From contig NC_063263.1 in the NCBI RefSeq assembly GCF_019578655.1, positions 3,224,001 to 3,288,000 on the forward strand: a stretch of DNA of 64,000 nt. Direction: 5' to 3'. The DNA comes from Ricinus communis. Taxonomy: Eukaryota > Streptophyta > Magnoliopsida > Malpighiales > Euphorbiaceae. Of the stretch, positions 36,651 to 46,493 are shown in pieces; the first letter of the stretch is position 1; each line of letters begins with the position of its first letter. The notes beneath the pieces are model-generated. The model did not search any database. It was not told the origin of the DNA and saw nothing but the letters and a program-made list of their open reading frames with translations. The translations under genes and the position numbers were made by a program.

Positions 36651-38680
36651 TTTTTAAAATTTTTACCTTTTACTATCTGTCTCAGATTTATATCGGTGCA
36701 CACGCGGTCCTGATGCAACCCATCAAGTGGCATGTTCTATTGGAGACACCCCAAACTTTCAAAAACTTGATGTGTGCTACTTGTATTAGCTATAATCTAA
36801 GGCAGTGTACCTATCGATGCAGTGTAGCACTAATGGCGAGTATCAAGGTCGTATTCCTCGGGAAAGTGAAAGCCCAGAGTTACTCCTTTGTTCTTTGTTA
36901 TATTAACCTAAAATGAGTGATGAATACTTTCTAAACTAACTAATAGCTACAATCTAAGTTCTAAGGGAGATGCATGAGTAATTGATAACTAAAATTACCA
37001 AGACAAGAAAGCAAACCCAAAGGGAACCTAAACTAGTTGGCAATCAAACAAAAGATAAAGGATTGGTGAGTCTAATTATGCTACTCGTGGACGAATTCTT
37101 AACCGAATTCGGTTTCTCTCTCGAGATAACCGAATTCCTAAACCTAATAACCTAAAGTTGGAATCTCTTCCTAACAATTGATTCTTAAATTAGCATTAAG
37201 CTTTAATCCGACTCTATTAAGCTTTGTTAATTCTTAATCCGTCTAGTTAATTATCCTTATCTCTAAGCGATTATTAACCAGTTCTTGCTATTCAAAATTT
37301 CAATTGCCAAATGGACTTTTCAATCATACAAAGCAATCTAAACACACAATTCACAACGTCTCATGAATGATGCATTATCTTATTAATACTGAAAGCAAGA
37401 AGAATACAAAACTAACCCAAACAATCCAACAATATAATACTAAGCCAACATAGTAAAGAAATCCCAATGGATTTAATCAATCTAGCTAATCATGTTCATT
37501 ATCAAAATACATAAGAATTCAATCACAACAATGAGTAAAGGTAGAGAAAACCCGATTACACTCTTGGATGAGAGTAAACAGCCCCAATTCCTCTTGCTCG
37601 ATTTGAAAACCAATCAACAAACCTCGCCCAATCTTCGATCTTTGAAGGGAATTCGATTGAAACCTTGATCCAAGTCTCCTTTTTCCTTGGTTTCAGCTCA
37701 GAAAATCCTTAGGGAGATAAAAATTAGGGTTTGGGACATTCTCCCCCGCTCTCTTTTCTTTCCTCTTGCTCTTTCTTTTAATTAATTCGTCCTGTCGCCG
37801 CGAACATGGCCGTGTTCCTAGCCGTGTTGGGAACACGGTTTGGTGTTTCTGGCCGTGTTACTCTCTATGGTCGTGCTCCTTAACGCCTCATCTTCTTTGA
37901 TGTTTAATGCACCCAAAACGGCCGTGTTGGGAACATGGCCAGTGTTGAAACCAACACGGCCATCTTCAGCTTCCTCATGCTCGTACTTAGCTTGTTTCGG
38001 CAGCTTTGACGCCCAATTATGCTCCAATTCTTCCCTTTATCATTCTTTGACTTCTTTTGAACCTAATGCACACAAACAGATGCATAGGGTGAGTGTTGGG
38101 ACCAATTCACATCCAAATGTCCATAAAATCAATCTTAAAAACCTCATTTAGATGTGTGTATTTTACACACATCAAATAACCCCACATTTAGCTCATTGCT
38201 TGTCCTCAAGCAATCAAAAGTAAAATAAGGAAAATAAACCACTAAGGAACAACACTTAAACTGCACAGACAAGCTAGAGAACTCTTGCACATATCCTTAA
38301 CAAGCGTAAGTCAAACAAAAAGAAACGAAGCAATCAATTCAAGTATCACAACCAAGATGCCAATAATTCGCAAAATACTGTCTCAACAAAATTATTCAGA
38401 ACTAACTCCTCACCAGATTCACTCTAAATCACTCAAAGTGTTTAAAGGGTAGTATTTAGTCACTCAATGCATCAACTACTGCCTTACTTACTATATACTT
38501 GCTCTTAAATCCTACTCCTACCACTTATGGAGAGTCAACAACCATGTCAAGAGGTCTTTATAAGGGTTGTAATGGGGATTAGGTAAGGGTAGGTAAATTT
38601 GGTCAGAGTTGAACCTATGGTATTCTGCAATGAAATACATGACCTGCACACAAGTTACAATAATCACAAGGAGTAAACAA
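36650..38680. repeat. Dispersed-repeat-like block, probably non-coding retroelement DNA
   Basis: The section from 36690 (with GTGTACCTATCGATGCAGTG and TCGTATTCCTCGGGAAAGTG) through 38220 (ACATTTAGCTCATTGCTTGT) resembles non-coding parts of large plant LTR elements that I have seen in many genomes. At 37800-37965 the word GGCCGTGTTGGGAAC and its complement recur several times. No protein-coding domain is seen. Class and boundaries are not determined, so treat this as repeat DNA of unknown type. Confidence 0.4.
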
Positions 38681-39500
38681 TGGATAGTAGTCTAAGGTGG
38701 AAAATAGGAATCAAGTCAAAATGTAAACTCCAAAAAGCAATTAAACAATTAGCTCACTTACTTCCTTTCTTTTCATCACCCTTCCCTCTTATTCTTCTTA
38801 ATATTATTTTTTTTCTTATTTTTTTCATAAGGGAAGAACATTCACATAATAGAGTGAATTTCTTTTGGATTGAAGAAAGCTGCTACAAGATTCCAAACTA
38901 TTCCCAAGATAAAAATTTTCAATAAAAACAACTCATATGCAATATCATAACCCAAAGCAGAATAAAACTAAGTGGTAATGGAATATAATAAAAAAATGGT
39001 GAAAGAAGGGGTTATCTACAGAATCAATAAACGAATGAAGGCTATTTGGCTAGAATGAAAAATCTAAGTGCCTTTATCATACCAAATTGTTAAACTCTCC
39101 TTGTGGCCCTCATAAGCATTACCGAGCAAGTTCTAAAAGTAAAAACAGTAATTGGCACTCTCAACAAGAAATAAATACAAGCATATAAAGTGTATGCTTA
39201 CAATTTAGGCTCAATTTCTCACAAGTGTGCTTTTGAGTAGGTTCCAAACAAAAATCATCAAAACAAAATTAGATAAACCAAAGCAACTTAGTACAAAACT
39301 CAAATTAATTATCTTACATTCTTCCGCAAGACTCAATACTATCAGTTTTACCCAATCACATGGACATAAACAGGATTTCCAAAAGCAAGTCTACAGTAAA
39401 AGTATCGAAACAAAGTGAAAAAATTTCAAAATTTTACAAAAAATTGCACAAAGAATAAACAAATAATTAAGATGGGATAAATATCAGATATCCAAATTCT
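38681..39500. other. Intergenic spacer, nothing recognised
   Basis: AT-rich sequence with short open frames of low complexity. It lies between the repeat-like block and the second copia fragment and may belong to either. Confidence 0.4.
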
Positions 39501-39509
39501 TCAAGTCCT

Positions 39510-40731
39510 TAATTACCAAGTTGCAGAGCTTGTCAATTTGGCAAGCATGCGAAACTTCGCTTCAAACAAACTGCCTAGAGAGCAACTGAGAGGCTACAAT
39601 TGATTCACACAGACTTAGCCGGACCTCAAAGAACTCCTTCGCTAAAACGGAGTAAATATTACATTATTTTTATAAATGATTTCACCAGAATGTGCTAGAT
39701 TTATTTCCTCAGGTTCAAGTCTGAAGTTGCATGTGTCCTTTGGAGATCTAAACAATGGATTGAGAACCAAAGTGGCTGTAGGATTCAAATTCTAAGGTCT
39801 GATAATGGCAAAGAGTACACCTCAGAACAATTAAATCAGTTTGTACAAAGGCAGGCAGCAAGCATTAACTTATAGCTCCATATACCCCTTAACAAAATAG
39901 GGTCAGTGAAAGAAAGAATAGGAAGATAGTTGAAATGTTCAGATGTATGCTTCATGAGAAAGAGTTGCGCCTAAGGAATATTGGGCAGAGGCTGCAAATA
40001 TTGCAGTATTTTTGTTGTACCTCTCGTTAATATAGAGTTCTCTTCATTTCTAATTGGGCAGATGACATGAAGAGTACTTCTTATTACTGCTTTACTTTTG
40101 GCTTAGGCATATTTTCATGGTGCTCTAAAAAACATAAAACAACGGCTCAATCGACTGCTGAGGCAGAATTTATTCTTGCCTGAGCATCTGTGAATCAAGC
40201 TTTATGGCTCAGAAAGATTATGAAAGATTCACATATGGAGCAAAAAGAAAGTACACAAGTGTTCATTGATAATCAGACAGCAGTTTCAATCTCCAATAAT
40301 CCCGTCTTTCATAGAAAAAGAAAGCAGTTTAATATTAAGTTGTATTTTTTAAGCGAAGTACAGAAGAATGGTGAAGTACATTTGTTGTACTGCCAAACTG
40401 ATAACTAAATTGCTGACATTTTTACTAAGGCGCTCCCAAGAAAGAAACTTGGAGTTTGCAGCTACTAAAGCAAGAAGGAGTGTTAAAGATATGCATCAGT
40501 AGCTGAGTCAAATGCAAACACACGCTATTTTAACTAAAACTTAATAGTTTGTTATTTTATTTTTATTTTTCTGCTATAAATCTGTTGTTGCAGTAAATTA
40601 GGAGATTCGATAATATTCAACAGATTTTTTATTTATTCTGTTACTAGATAATTTGTATAAATAGTTTCATTCATCAATAAAATTAAGTAAACTTTCATAG
40701 CTATTCTTTTGTGATTCTTATACTTTCTACA
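39510..40731 (+). mobile_element. Copia element fragment lacking reverse transcriptase
   Basis: The 5' part encodes the end of the pre-integrase motif (CQFGKHAKLRF), then the integrase core (LIHTDLAGP, IIFINDFTRMCWIYF, ILRSDNGKEYTSEQLNQFV) interrupted by stops. Around 40060 it jumps to RNase H (TAQSTAEAEFILA, VFIDNQTAVSISNNPVFH, IADIFTKALPRKKL). The whole reverse transcriptase, normally about 1 kb between these, is missing. A purine-rich tract (AAAGCAAGAAGGAG) precedes a 3' LTR. No 5' LTR was found. It differs in sequence from the copia element at 24890. Confidence 0.88.
40481..40731 (+). repeat. 3' LTR of the second copia element
   Basis: It begins TGTTAAAGATATG right after the polypurine tract and ends TACTTTCTACA, giving the TG...CA ends of an LTR (251 bp). 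Inside is TATAAATAG, a likely LTR promoter TATA box, followed by an AATAAAA polyadenylation-type signal. Confidence 0.75.
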
Positions 40732-40750
40732 TCTGTAAAAGTAGTTATTT

Positions 40751-41044
40751 TTATCCAACAAAACGAGAAGTATTGAAACCACAAGCTTGAGCAAAGAAGT
40801 AGTCAAATATCATGTGTTTGTCAAATTCAAGAACTCCACACCTAATGAATTCTTTAGGCAAATTACTAGCATTAAGATTACAAACTTTCAGTTTCCTCAA
40901 GTGCTTCCAGGTAGTAAGATCAATGGAGAAGTGAGAGGAAGAAGCAGTACCTTGTCGAGACTCTTGAGAATTATGACAAATAGACCATGCTACTTTTCTT
41001 AACTTCAATACACTCTCTCTTCTATTTAAGCCCCTATATGCCAC
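40751..41044 (-). CDS. Unrecognised 97-residue open frame, doubtful
   Basis: An open frame beginning MAYRGLNRRESVL and ending FNTSRFVG, with its stop 20 bp from the end of the copia LTR. The middle (TTWKHLRKLKVCNLNASNLP) has a leucine spacing faintly like a leucine-rich repeat, but I do not recognise a family. It could be a fragment of a gene broken by the retroelement, or chance. No promoter or splice context supports expression. Confidence 0.2.
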   Translation of the reverse strand: MAYRGLNRRESVLKLRKVAWSICHNSQESRQGTASSSHFSIDLTTWKHLRKLKVCNLNASNLPKEFIRCGVLEFDKHMIFDYFFAQACGFNTSRFVG

Positions 41045-42960
41045 AGTGCTTTTTTAGTGTCCGTTCTACCACTTTTAACCCCTGCCTCATTGTTTACTGC
41101 ATTTAATCTTACTATTACTTAGTGCTTGAGGGACCTCCTCCTCTTTTCTTTCACACTGACCCAAATTTAGATAAATATAATAAGTCTACAGGGTACTTAC
41201 TATATACCTTTTTTTTTTTTTTCATATTATACTTATCATTAATATTTAAAAGTTATATTTTTTATTTTTTTTGCTTTTGTAATTTTAAGCTAAAAAGAAT
41301 TTATCATAATTTTTATTAAATAATCGTTAACTAGGTTTTGTTTTATACTATTTATTTTCTGATTTTTGATGTAATCTAAAAATTATCCCTTAGCTATATT
41401 TTATTTATTACATTAAAATTCTCTATATTTTGAAAGTTAACGCATTAAAAAATTAAATTGATAAAAAATATAATTTAATTCTTAATCTTTTTATCAAAAT
41501 TATAATTCTACTATAACAAAATTAATAATAAGAATAATATCAATTTTATTTTAATAATTTAAAAATTAAATTATATACATTTTTAATATTTTGCTAAAGA
41601 TAAGTGTTTTTAAGATGTTTAAATTTTACTATGATTCAATCATGCTAGAAATTAAAGTAACTAAAGAACACTAATTAATTATTTTTATATATATACTAAA
41701 CTTGATTTTTGCATAGAAATTAGGTAAGATTTTATTATAAAAAATAAACTATAAGGAGTAATTTATATATCACACTAAAGATCAGGAATCAAATAGCATA
41801 AAACTAAACCTAATTAATAATTATTTAATGAAAATTATTTTACTACCTTAGGACCGTTATAGTTACAGCCACCGCTCACTAGGGCTTCAGTCACCGGCTT
41901 TGATCATTATGTCACCAACTTTTTTGACCTTTTAGCACTGGGCAGGCGTCAACCTCCGTACATGGTCTTACAACTTTGCAGAGATTTGTGTTTTTTTGTA
42001 AACAGTCGCTTGGACATGGTCACTGCGACCTTCTTTGTGAGGAAACACCGCTTTTTCCGAAGTTATAGAACTATTTTGCTGAGTTCTTTAGAAAGAGTTG
42101 TTTTGTGTCCCTAAATATTCTCTATCTATCTACTTGCATCGTGAAATAATGAATTTTTAATATAAAATTATAAAAACAGAAAATATAATTTTTAAATATT
42201 AAAAATTAACTAGTAAATATAGAAATATAGACACAAATAGTAATTATCCTAAATCTACATTTACATTATTTATAATCAGCAAGGCTCCACCGTACAATGA
42301 GGCTCTTGGTCATTTGCAAGTGTACCACAACAATAGCGTCATTTTAATGTCAAGAGAGCCCTAATTGCAAAAGATAGGGCCATAAAACCAGTTGTTAATA
42401 AAAACAACCTCGGATTTTATTCAAGGGAAATATTAAAATTTCCAATTTTTTTATTAAATTTATAATTTTTTTATTTTTATCATGTTAAATATAAAAAGAT
42501 AGTCATTTAACCTTTTACTATAAATTAATCTTTATCTTTTAATAAAACAACTGAAAAATAATTAAAATTATTAAAAATAATTAAAAATTAATAAAAATAA
42601 CCAAAAATAAATGAAGAAAAACTAGAAATAATAGAAAACAGTCACTGTAAGTTCAAAAAACGTTTCTTTTAAAAAAAAATATTTACACCGTAAAAGTAAT
42701 CTTTTTCTTTTTGATTTTAACATATTTTTGAAAAATTCTCTTTTATTTAGTAACTAAAAAACAACCAAGTGGACCCGTTGCAGTCGCTGTAAAAGAATGC
42801 TTAAGTTGATGAGTTATGCCGAGCGAGTGTGTTGAGTTGAGCATGCAACCCAAGGTGAAACCTAGACAAAAAACTAATGCAGAAGCCAGTTAAGACTAGA
42901 GAATGCAAACACCACCGAACTCCTCCTCTGATATGCTTTTAAATATTACTTCTTCTTATA
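41045..42960. other. AT-rich spacer and upstream region of the MEF9-like gene
   Basis: Long AT-rich DNA with poly-T and poly-A runs. A GC-richer patch near 41860-42080 has no recognisable product. The last few hundred bases should contain the promoter of the PPR gene at 42961, but no clear motif stands out. Confidence 0.5.
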
Positions 42961-44949
42961 ATGATGCAGAGATTGAACATCGCCCTTAAAATAACATGGC
43001 AAAGGAAGTTTCAAATTACACGACAACTTTACTTCACTGTAAAATCTCGCAGTTTTGCCATGCCCCCAAGAGCAAAGACTTCTGTTGAAGACTCAAACTT
43101 ATATTCCTCAAACAAAAAGATCTCACATTTCACGCGAACAGGTCGGATTAATGAAGCAAGAGCATTGTTTGATAAATTGGAGCGGAGGAACACTGTGACA
43201 TGGAATTCAATGATTAGTGGGTACGTGAAACGAGGAGAGATGACCAAAGCAAGAAAACTGTTTGATGAAATGCCTGAGAGAGATGTTGTCTCATGGAATT
43301 TGATTATTTCTGGGTATGTTTCCTGTCGTGGGAAGAGGTTTATTGAGGAAGGAAGGAACTTGTTTGATAAAATGCCTGAGAGGTGTTGTGTCTCTTGGAA
43401 CACGATGATTAGTGGTTATGCAAAGAATGGGAGGATGGACGAGGCATTGGGGCTTTTTAATACTATGCCTGAGAAGAATTCTGTCTCGTGGAATGCTATG
43501 GTTTCTGGGTTTTTGCAGAATGGTGATGTGGTGCGTGCAATTGAGTTTTTTAAGAGAATGCCTGAAAGGGATGTGACGTCACTGAGTGCACTTGTGTCTG
43601 GTCTTATTCAGAATTCAGAATTGGATCAAGCTGAAAGAATTTTGCTTGATTATGGAAATAATGGTGGATCAAAAGAATATTTAGTTCATGCTTATAATAC
43701 TTTGATTGCTGGGTATGGTCAGAGAGGAAGGGTTGATGAAGCTCAAAATCTTTTTGATAAGATTCCATTTTATAATGACCAGGGAAAAGGAAGAACTGGG
43801 AGGTTTGAGAGAAATGTGGTATCATGGAATACTATGATTATGTGCTATGTGAAGGCAGGAGATGTTATCTCTGCTAGGAAACTCTTTGACCAAATGCCTG
43901 ATCGGGATTCCTTTTCTTGGAATACTATGATTAGCGGGTATGTTCATGTGTTAGATATGGAGGAGGCCTCCAACCTCTTCCATAAAATGCCAAGCCCGGA
44001 TACCCTTTCATGGAATTTGATGATCTCAGGATATGCTCAGAGTGGTAGTCTGGAACTTGCTCATGATTTCTTTGAGAGGATGCCGCAAAAGAACTTGGTC
44101 TCATGGAATTCCGTGATTGCTGGGTATGAGAAGAACGGTGATTATATAGGAGCAATTAACCTCTTCATTCAGATGCAAGTTGAAGGAGAGAAATCTGATC
44201 GACACACTTTATCTTCACTTCTCAGCGTATCTTCTGGAATTGTGGATTTGCAACTCGGTATGCAGATTCATCAGTTGGTCTCAAAGACAGTTATTCCAGA
44301 TGTGCCACTAAACAATGCCCTGATTACCATGTATTCAAGATGTGGGGCAATATTTGAGGCACGGACCATTTTTTATGAGATGAAGCTGCAGAAAGAAGTA
44401 ATCTCTTGGAATGCAATGATTGGAGGATATGCATCTCATGGTTATGCTACAGAGGCTTTAGAACTTTTCAAATTGATGAGAAGTTTCAAAGTGCAGCCTA
44501 CATATATAACCTTTATATCAGTTTTAAATGCCTGTGCTCATGCTGGACTAGTTGAAGAAGGTCGGAGGATATTTGAATCCATGGTAAGTGATTATGGTGT
44601 TGAGCCAAGGGTTGAACACTTTGCCTCCCTTGTGGACATTGTGGGTCGGCAGGGACAGCTTGAGGAGGCCCTGGATCTAATCAATAGCATGACAATTGAG
44701 CCAGATAAGGCTGTCTGGGGTGCATTACTGGGTGCTAGCAGGGTTCATAACAATGTAGAGATGGCCAGAGTTGCTGCTGAAGCATTGATGAAACTTGAAC
44801 CAGATAGCTCAGTTCCATACATCTTGTTATACAACATGTATGTTGATGTTGGGCAATGGGACAATGCAGCAGAAATAAGATCAATGATGGAGAGGAATAA
44901 TATCAAGAAAGAAGCAGCAATCAGTTGGGTAGATTCCTCCCAGTGGTGA
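42961..44949 (+). CDS. PLS-type PPR protein, MEF9-like (At1g62260), mitochondrial
   Basis: Intronless, 662 residues. The first about 35 residues are basic and Ser/Thr-containing with almost no acid, fitting a mitochondrial presequence. From about residue 55 to 560 there are repeated 31-36 residue PPR units with the typical NTVTWNSMISGYVKRGEM, DVVSWNLIISGYV, NSVSWNAMVSGFLQNGDV and NLVSWNSVIAGYEKNGD forms of PLS proteins. The C-terminus (EPDKAVWGALLGASRVHNNV to SWVDSSQW) is an E-type extension, and there is no DYW domain. Arabidopsis At1g62260 (MEF9, about 656 residues) has the same length and style and edits one site in mitochondrial transcripts, recruiting a deaminase in trans. Assignment to this orthologue is from memory of the family; PPR identity is certain. 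Confidence 0.9.
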   Translation: MMQRLNIALKITWQRKFQITRQLYFTVKSRSFAMPPRAKTSVEDSNLYSSNKKISHFTRTGRINEARALFDKLERRNTVTWNSMISGYVKRGEMTKARKLFDEMPERDVVSWNLIISGYVSCRGKRFIEEGRNLFDKMPERCCVSWNTMISGYAKNGRMDEALGLFNTMPEKNSVSWNAMVSGFLQNGDVVRAIEFFKRMPERDVTSLSALVSGLIQNSELDQAERILLDYGNNGGSKEYLVHAYNTLIAGYGQRGRVDEAQNLFDKIPFYNDQGKGRTGRFERNVVSWNTMIMCYVKAGDVISARKLFDQMPDRDSFSWNTMISGYVHVLDMEEASNLFHKMPSPDTLSWNLMISGYAQSGSLELAHDFFERMPQKNLVSWNSVIAGYEKNGDYIGAINLFIQMQVEGEKSDRHTLSSLLSVSSGIVDLQLGMQIHQLVSKTVIPDVPLNNALITMYSRCGAIFEARTIFYEMKLQKEVISWNAMIGGYASHGYATEALELFKLMRSFKVQPTYITFISVLNACAHAGLVEEGRRIFESMVSDYGVEPRVEHFASLVDIVGRQGQLEEALDLINSMTIEPDKAVWGALLGASRVHNNVEMARVAAEALMKLEPDSSVPYILLYNMYVDVGQWDNAAEIRSMMERNNIKKEAAISWVDSSQW

Positions 44950-45072
44950 TCATTGAAATAGATGAGCTGTCTACTGAAGGTTACATTGGTTGGTTGCGTA
45001 ATTTTTATTAGCAACAGTAAGAGAACTCCACTTTGATTGCACCTCTCTGAAGATGGAGATAAGGAACCAACA

Positions 45073-45220
45073 CTAGAAAATTATGGAGGGGTAATGCTAT
45101 CTGCTCTTGATGCTGCTGCATCAGGGAATGATGGCAGTTAAATTCATAATATAAGAGGGGTTGTTTACTTTGCGTGATAATCTTTACGAGTGGATGGATA
45201 AATTAAGAGAAACTGGCTGT
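45073..45220 (+). pseudogene. Relic of an internal ATR exon piece
   Basis: This resembles 15238-15411 of the live ATR gene. ATGCTATCTGCTCTTGATGC then TGCTGCATCAGGGAA matches the live ATTCTATCTGTTCTTGATGC then TGCTGCCTCGGAGAA. After a gap, GATAATCTTTACGAGTGGAT matches GATAATCTTGGGCAATGGGT. Live ATR reads VLDAAASENTGAV and LLDNLGQWVDDIEQEL here; the relic has a stop and a roughly 25 bp deletion. It is in the same orientation as ATR and directly precedes the DCAF8 relic. Confidence 0.75.
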
Positions 45221-45289
45221 TTCAAGTTGGCTTATCTAGTCTTTTAAGTGACTTGGTGTGCTTTCATGGAGCCAGATGCGAATTCTCTA

Positions 45290-46180
45290 AGGAGTAAGGG
45301 CACTGGAATTGTCAGACTGTGAAGGGGGGTTGCTTGTTCGGGCCCATATATAACTTATATGGCGAGTGTCAGGATGTGGTCGGATGATTATGTCGACAAA
45401 AGAGCTCACCAAGCTCATTCTTGTTATGAAAGCAGATGAGCAAGTCAACTCATTATCATACCACAGTATTCTCCAGGATTGGAATTGAGAATGATTTGAG
45501 GCATAGACTTTGAAGGGCATTGAGAATGCTACTCTCCCTTCAAAAATTAAACAGGTAAGCTTTATTTTCTTGAGCTAATGATTGAAACCATGTTCTTATA
45601 AATTTATCTATCTGATTGATGCCAAGGACTTAGCTCGAGATTGTAACTTCTGAAAACAAGAACAAAATAAAAGGAGTGATAGTCTGTACACGAGACATAA
45701 ATTGCAAACAAAGTTTGCAAACATGATGATCCCTTTGCATATTGACATGGCATGGAGGGCTGGAGGGGTGGTAGGGACAGTAGGTTATTCATTTTGGTGG
45801 CCCCTTTTGAGTCAAATAATTAGGCTAATTCAATTGGCATCTGGAATAATTTATTTTTCTTCTACACCAGTATTATTCTGCTTTTACCTGTTTCTATGAA
45901 AGGTTCTAATGCATCACCGGATTCATTGGTTTGCTATTTGAGATTTATGAGCATTACTTCTTAGATGGTAATTACAACATTGATGATGATTATAAGGATG
46001 ACAATTGTGATAAGGGTGATATTTTGTTGGCAGTTGTGATGATGCATATTTGATTCTGATTTAGTTGATTTACACTTCTTGTGTTCAGCTGAAATGGAAG
46101 GCTAGGGACTGGATATACTGTGTAGCTTCACCACAGGATCTGATGTTGCACGGAGACTAGCTCAGAGTAGAATAAACAGT
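45290..46180 (+). pseudogene. Relic of the 3' half of the DCAF8-like gene, introns retained
   Basis: It aligns colinearly with about 32890-34345 of the live gene. The end of exon 4 is recognisable (AATTGTCAGACTGTGAAGGG; GAAAGCAGATGAGCAAGTC; GGAATTGAGAATGAT; donor GTAAGC at 45555), then intron sequence (GAGCTAATGATTGAAACCAT; ATTCATTTTGGTGGCCCC). Exon 5 follows (AGGTTCTAATGCATCACCGG, here with a short acidic stretch and a stop), then the last exon (TTCAGCTGAAATGGAAGGCT; GCTTCACCACAGGATCTGAT; GAGACTAGCTCAGAGTAGAA). Frameshifts, stops and an 18 bp deletion make it non-functional. Because introns are kept, it came from genomic duplication, not retroposition. Confidence 0.85.
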
Positions 46181-46493
46181 GTAAAGAACTTTTTAAAGTA
46201 TAGAGCATATACAAAACATGCAGGCAAGCAGAGCAAACTGCAGCTTCAGCAACCAGTAATGCTTGAACCTTGTAAAGCTTTCCTCAGGTTCATAACTTGC
46301 CATTGCATGGAAGCCTTGTAAAGCTTTGCTTGCATCAAAATGATACATTTTACACTGGTCAGTGATGACTTTTCTTGAACTCTTTTCACATGTTTCGTCA
46401 TTGCATACAGAAGCTCTACGATCACTTCTATGGAGATACAAGTGAAGACTAAATAGACTTTCACCTTGAAAAATACAATTCCAATCATCAGAT

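Noticed and set aside
42961..44949. DYW deaminase domain in the MEF9-like protein
   Set aside because: The protein ends after an E-type extension. No HxE...CxxC deaminase motif or DYW tail is present, and no downstream exon restores one.
45073..46180. Idea that the DCAF8 relic is a processed (retro) pseudogene
   Set aside because: Intron sequence on both sides of exon 5 is retained and aligned, and there is no poly-A tail.
46193..46488. Two overlapping minus-strand frames next to the MFS gene, one with a hydrophobic end
   Set aside because: They lie beyond the natural MFS stop at 46494-46496, which follows a family-like C-terminus (MIAFFQSIMIK). They are probably 3' UTR sequence, partly facing the DCAF8 relic.
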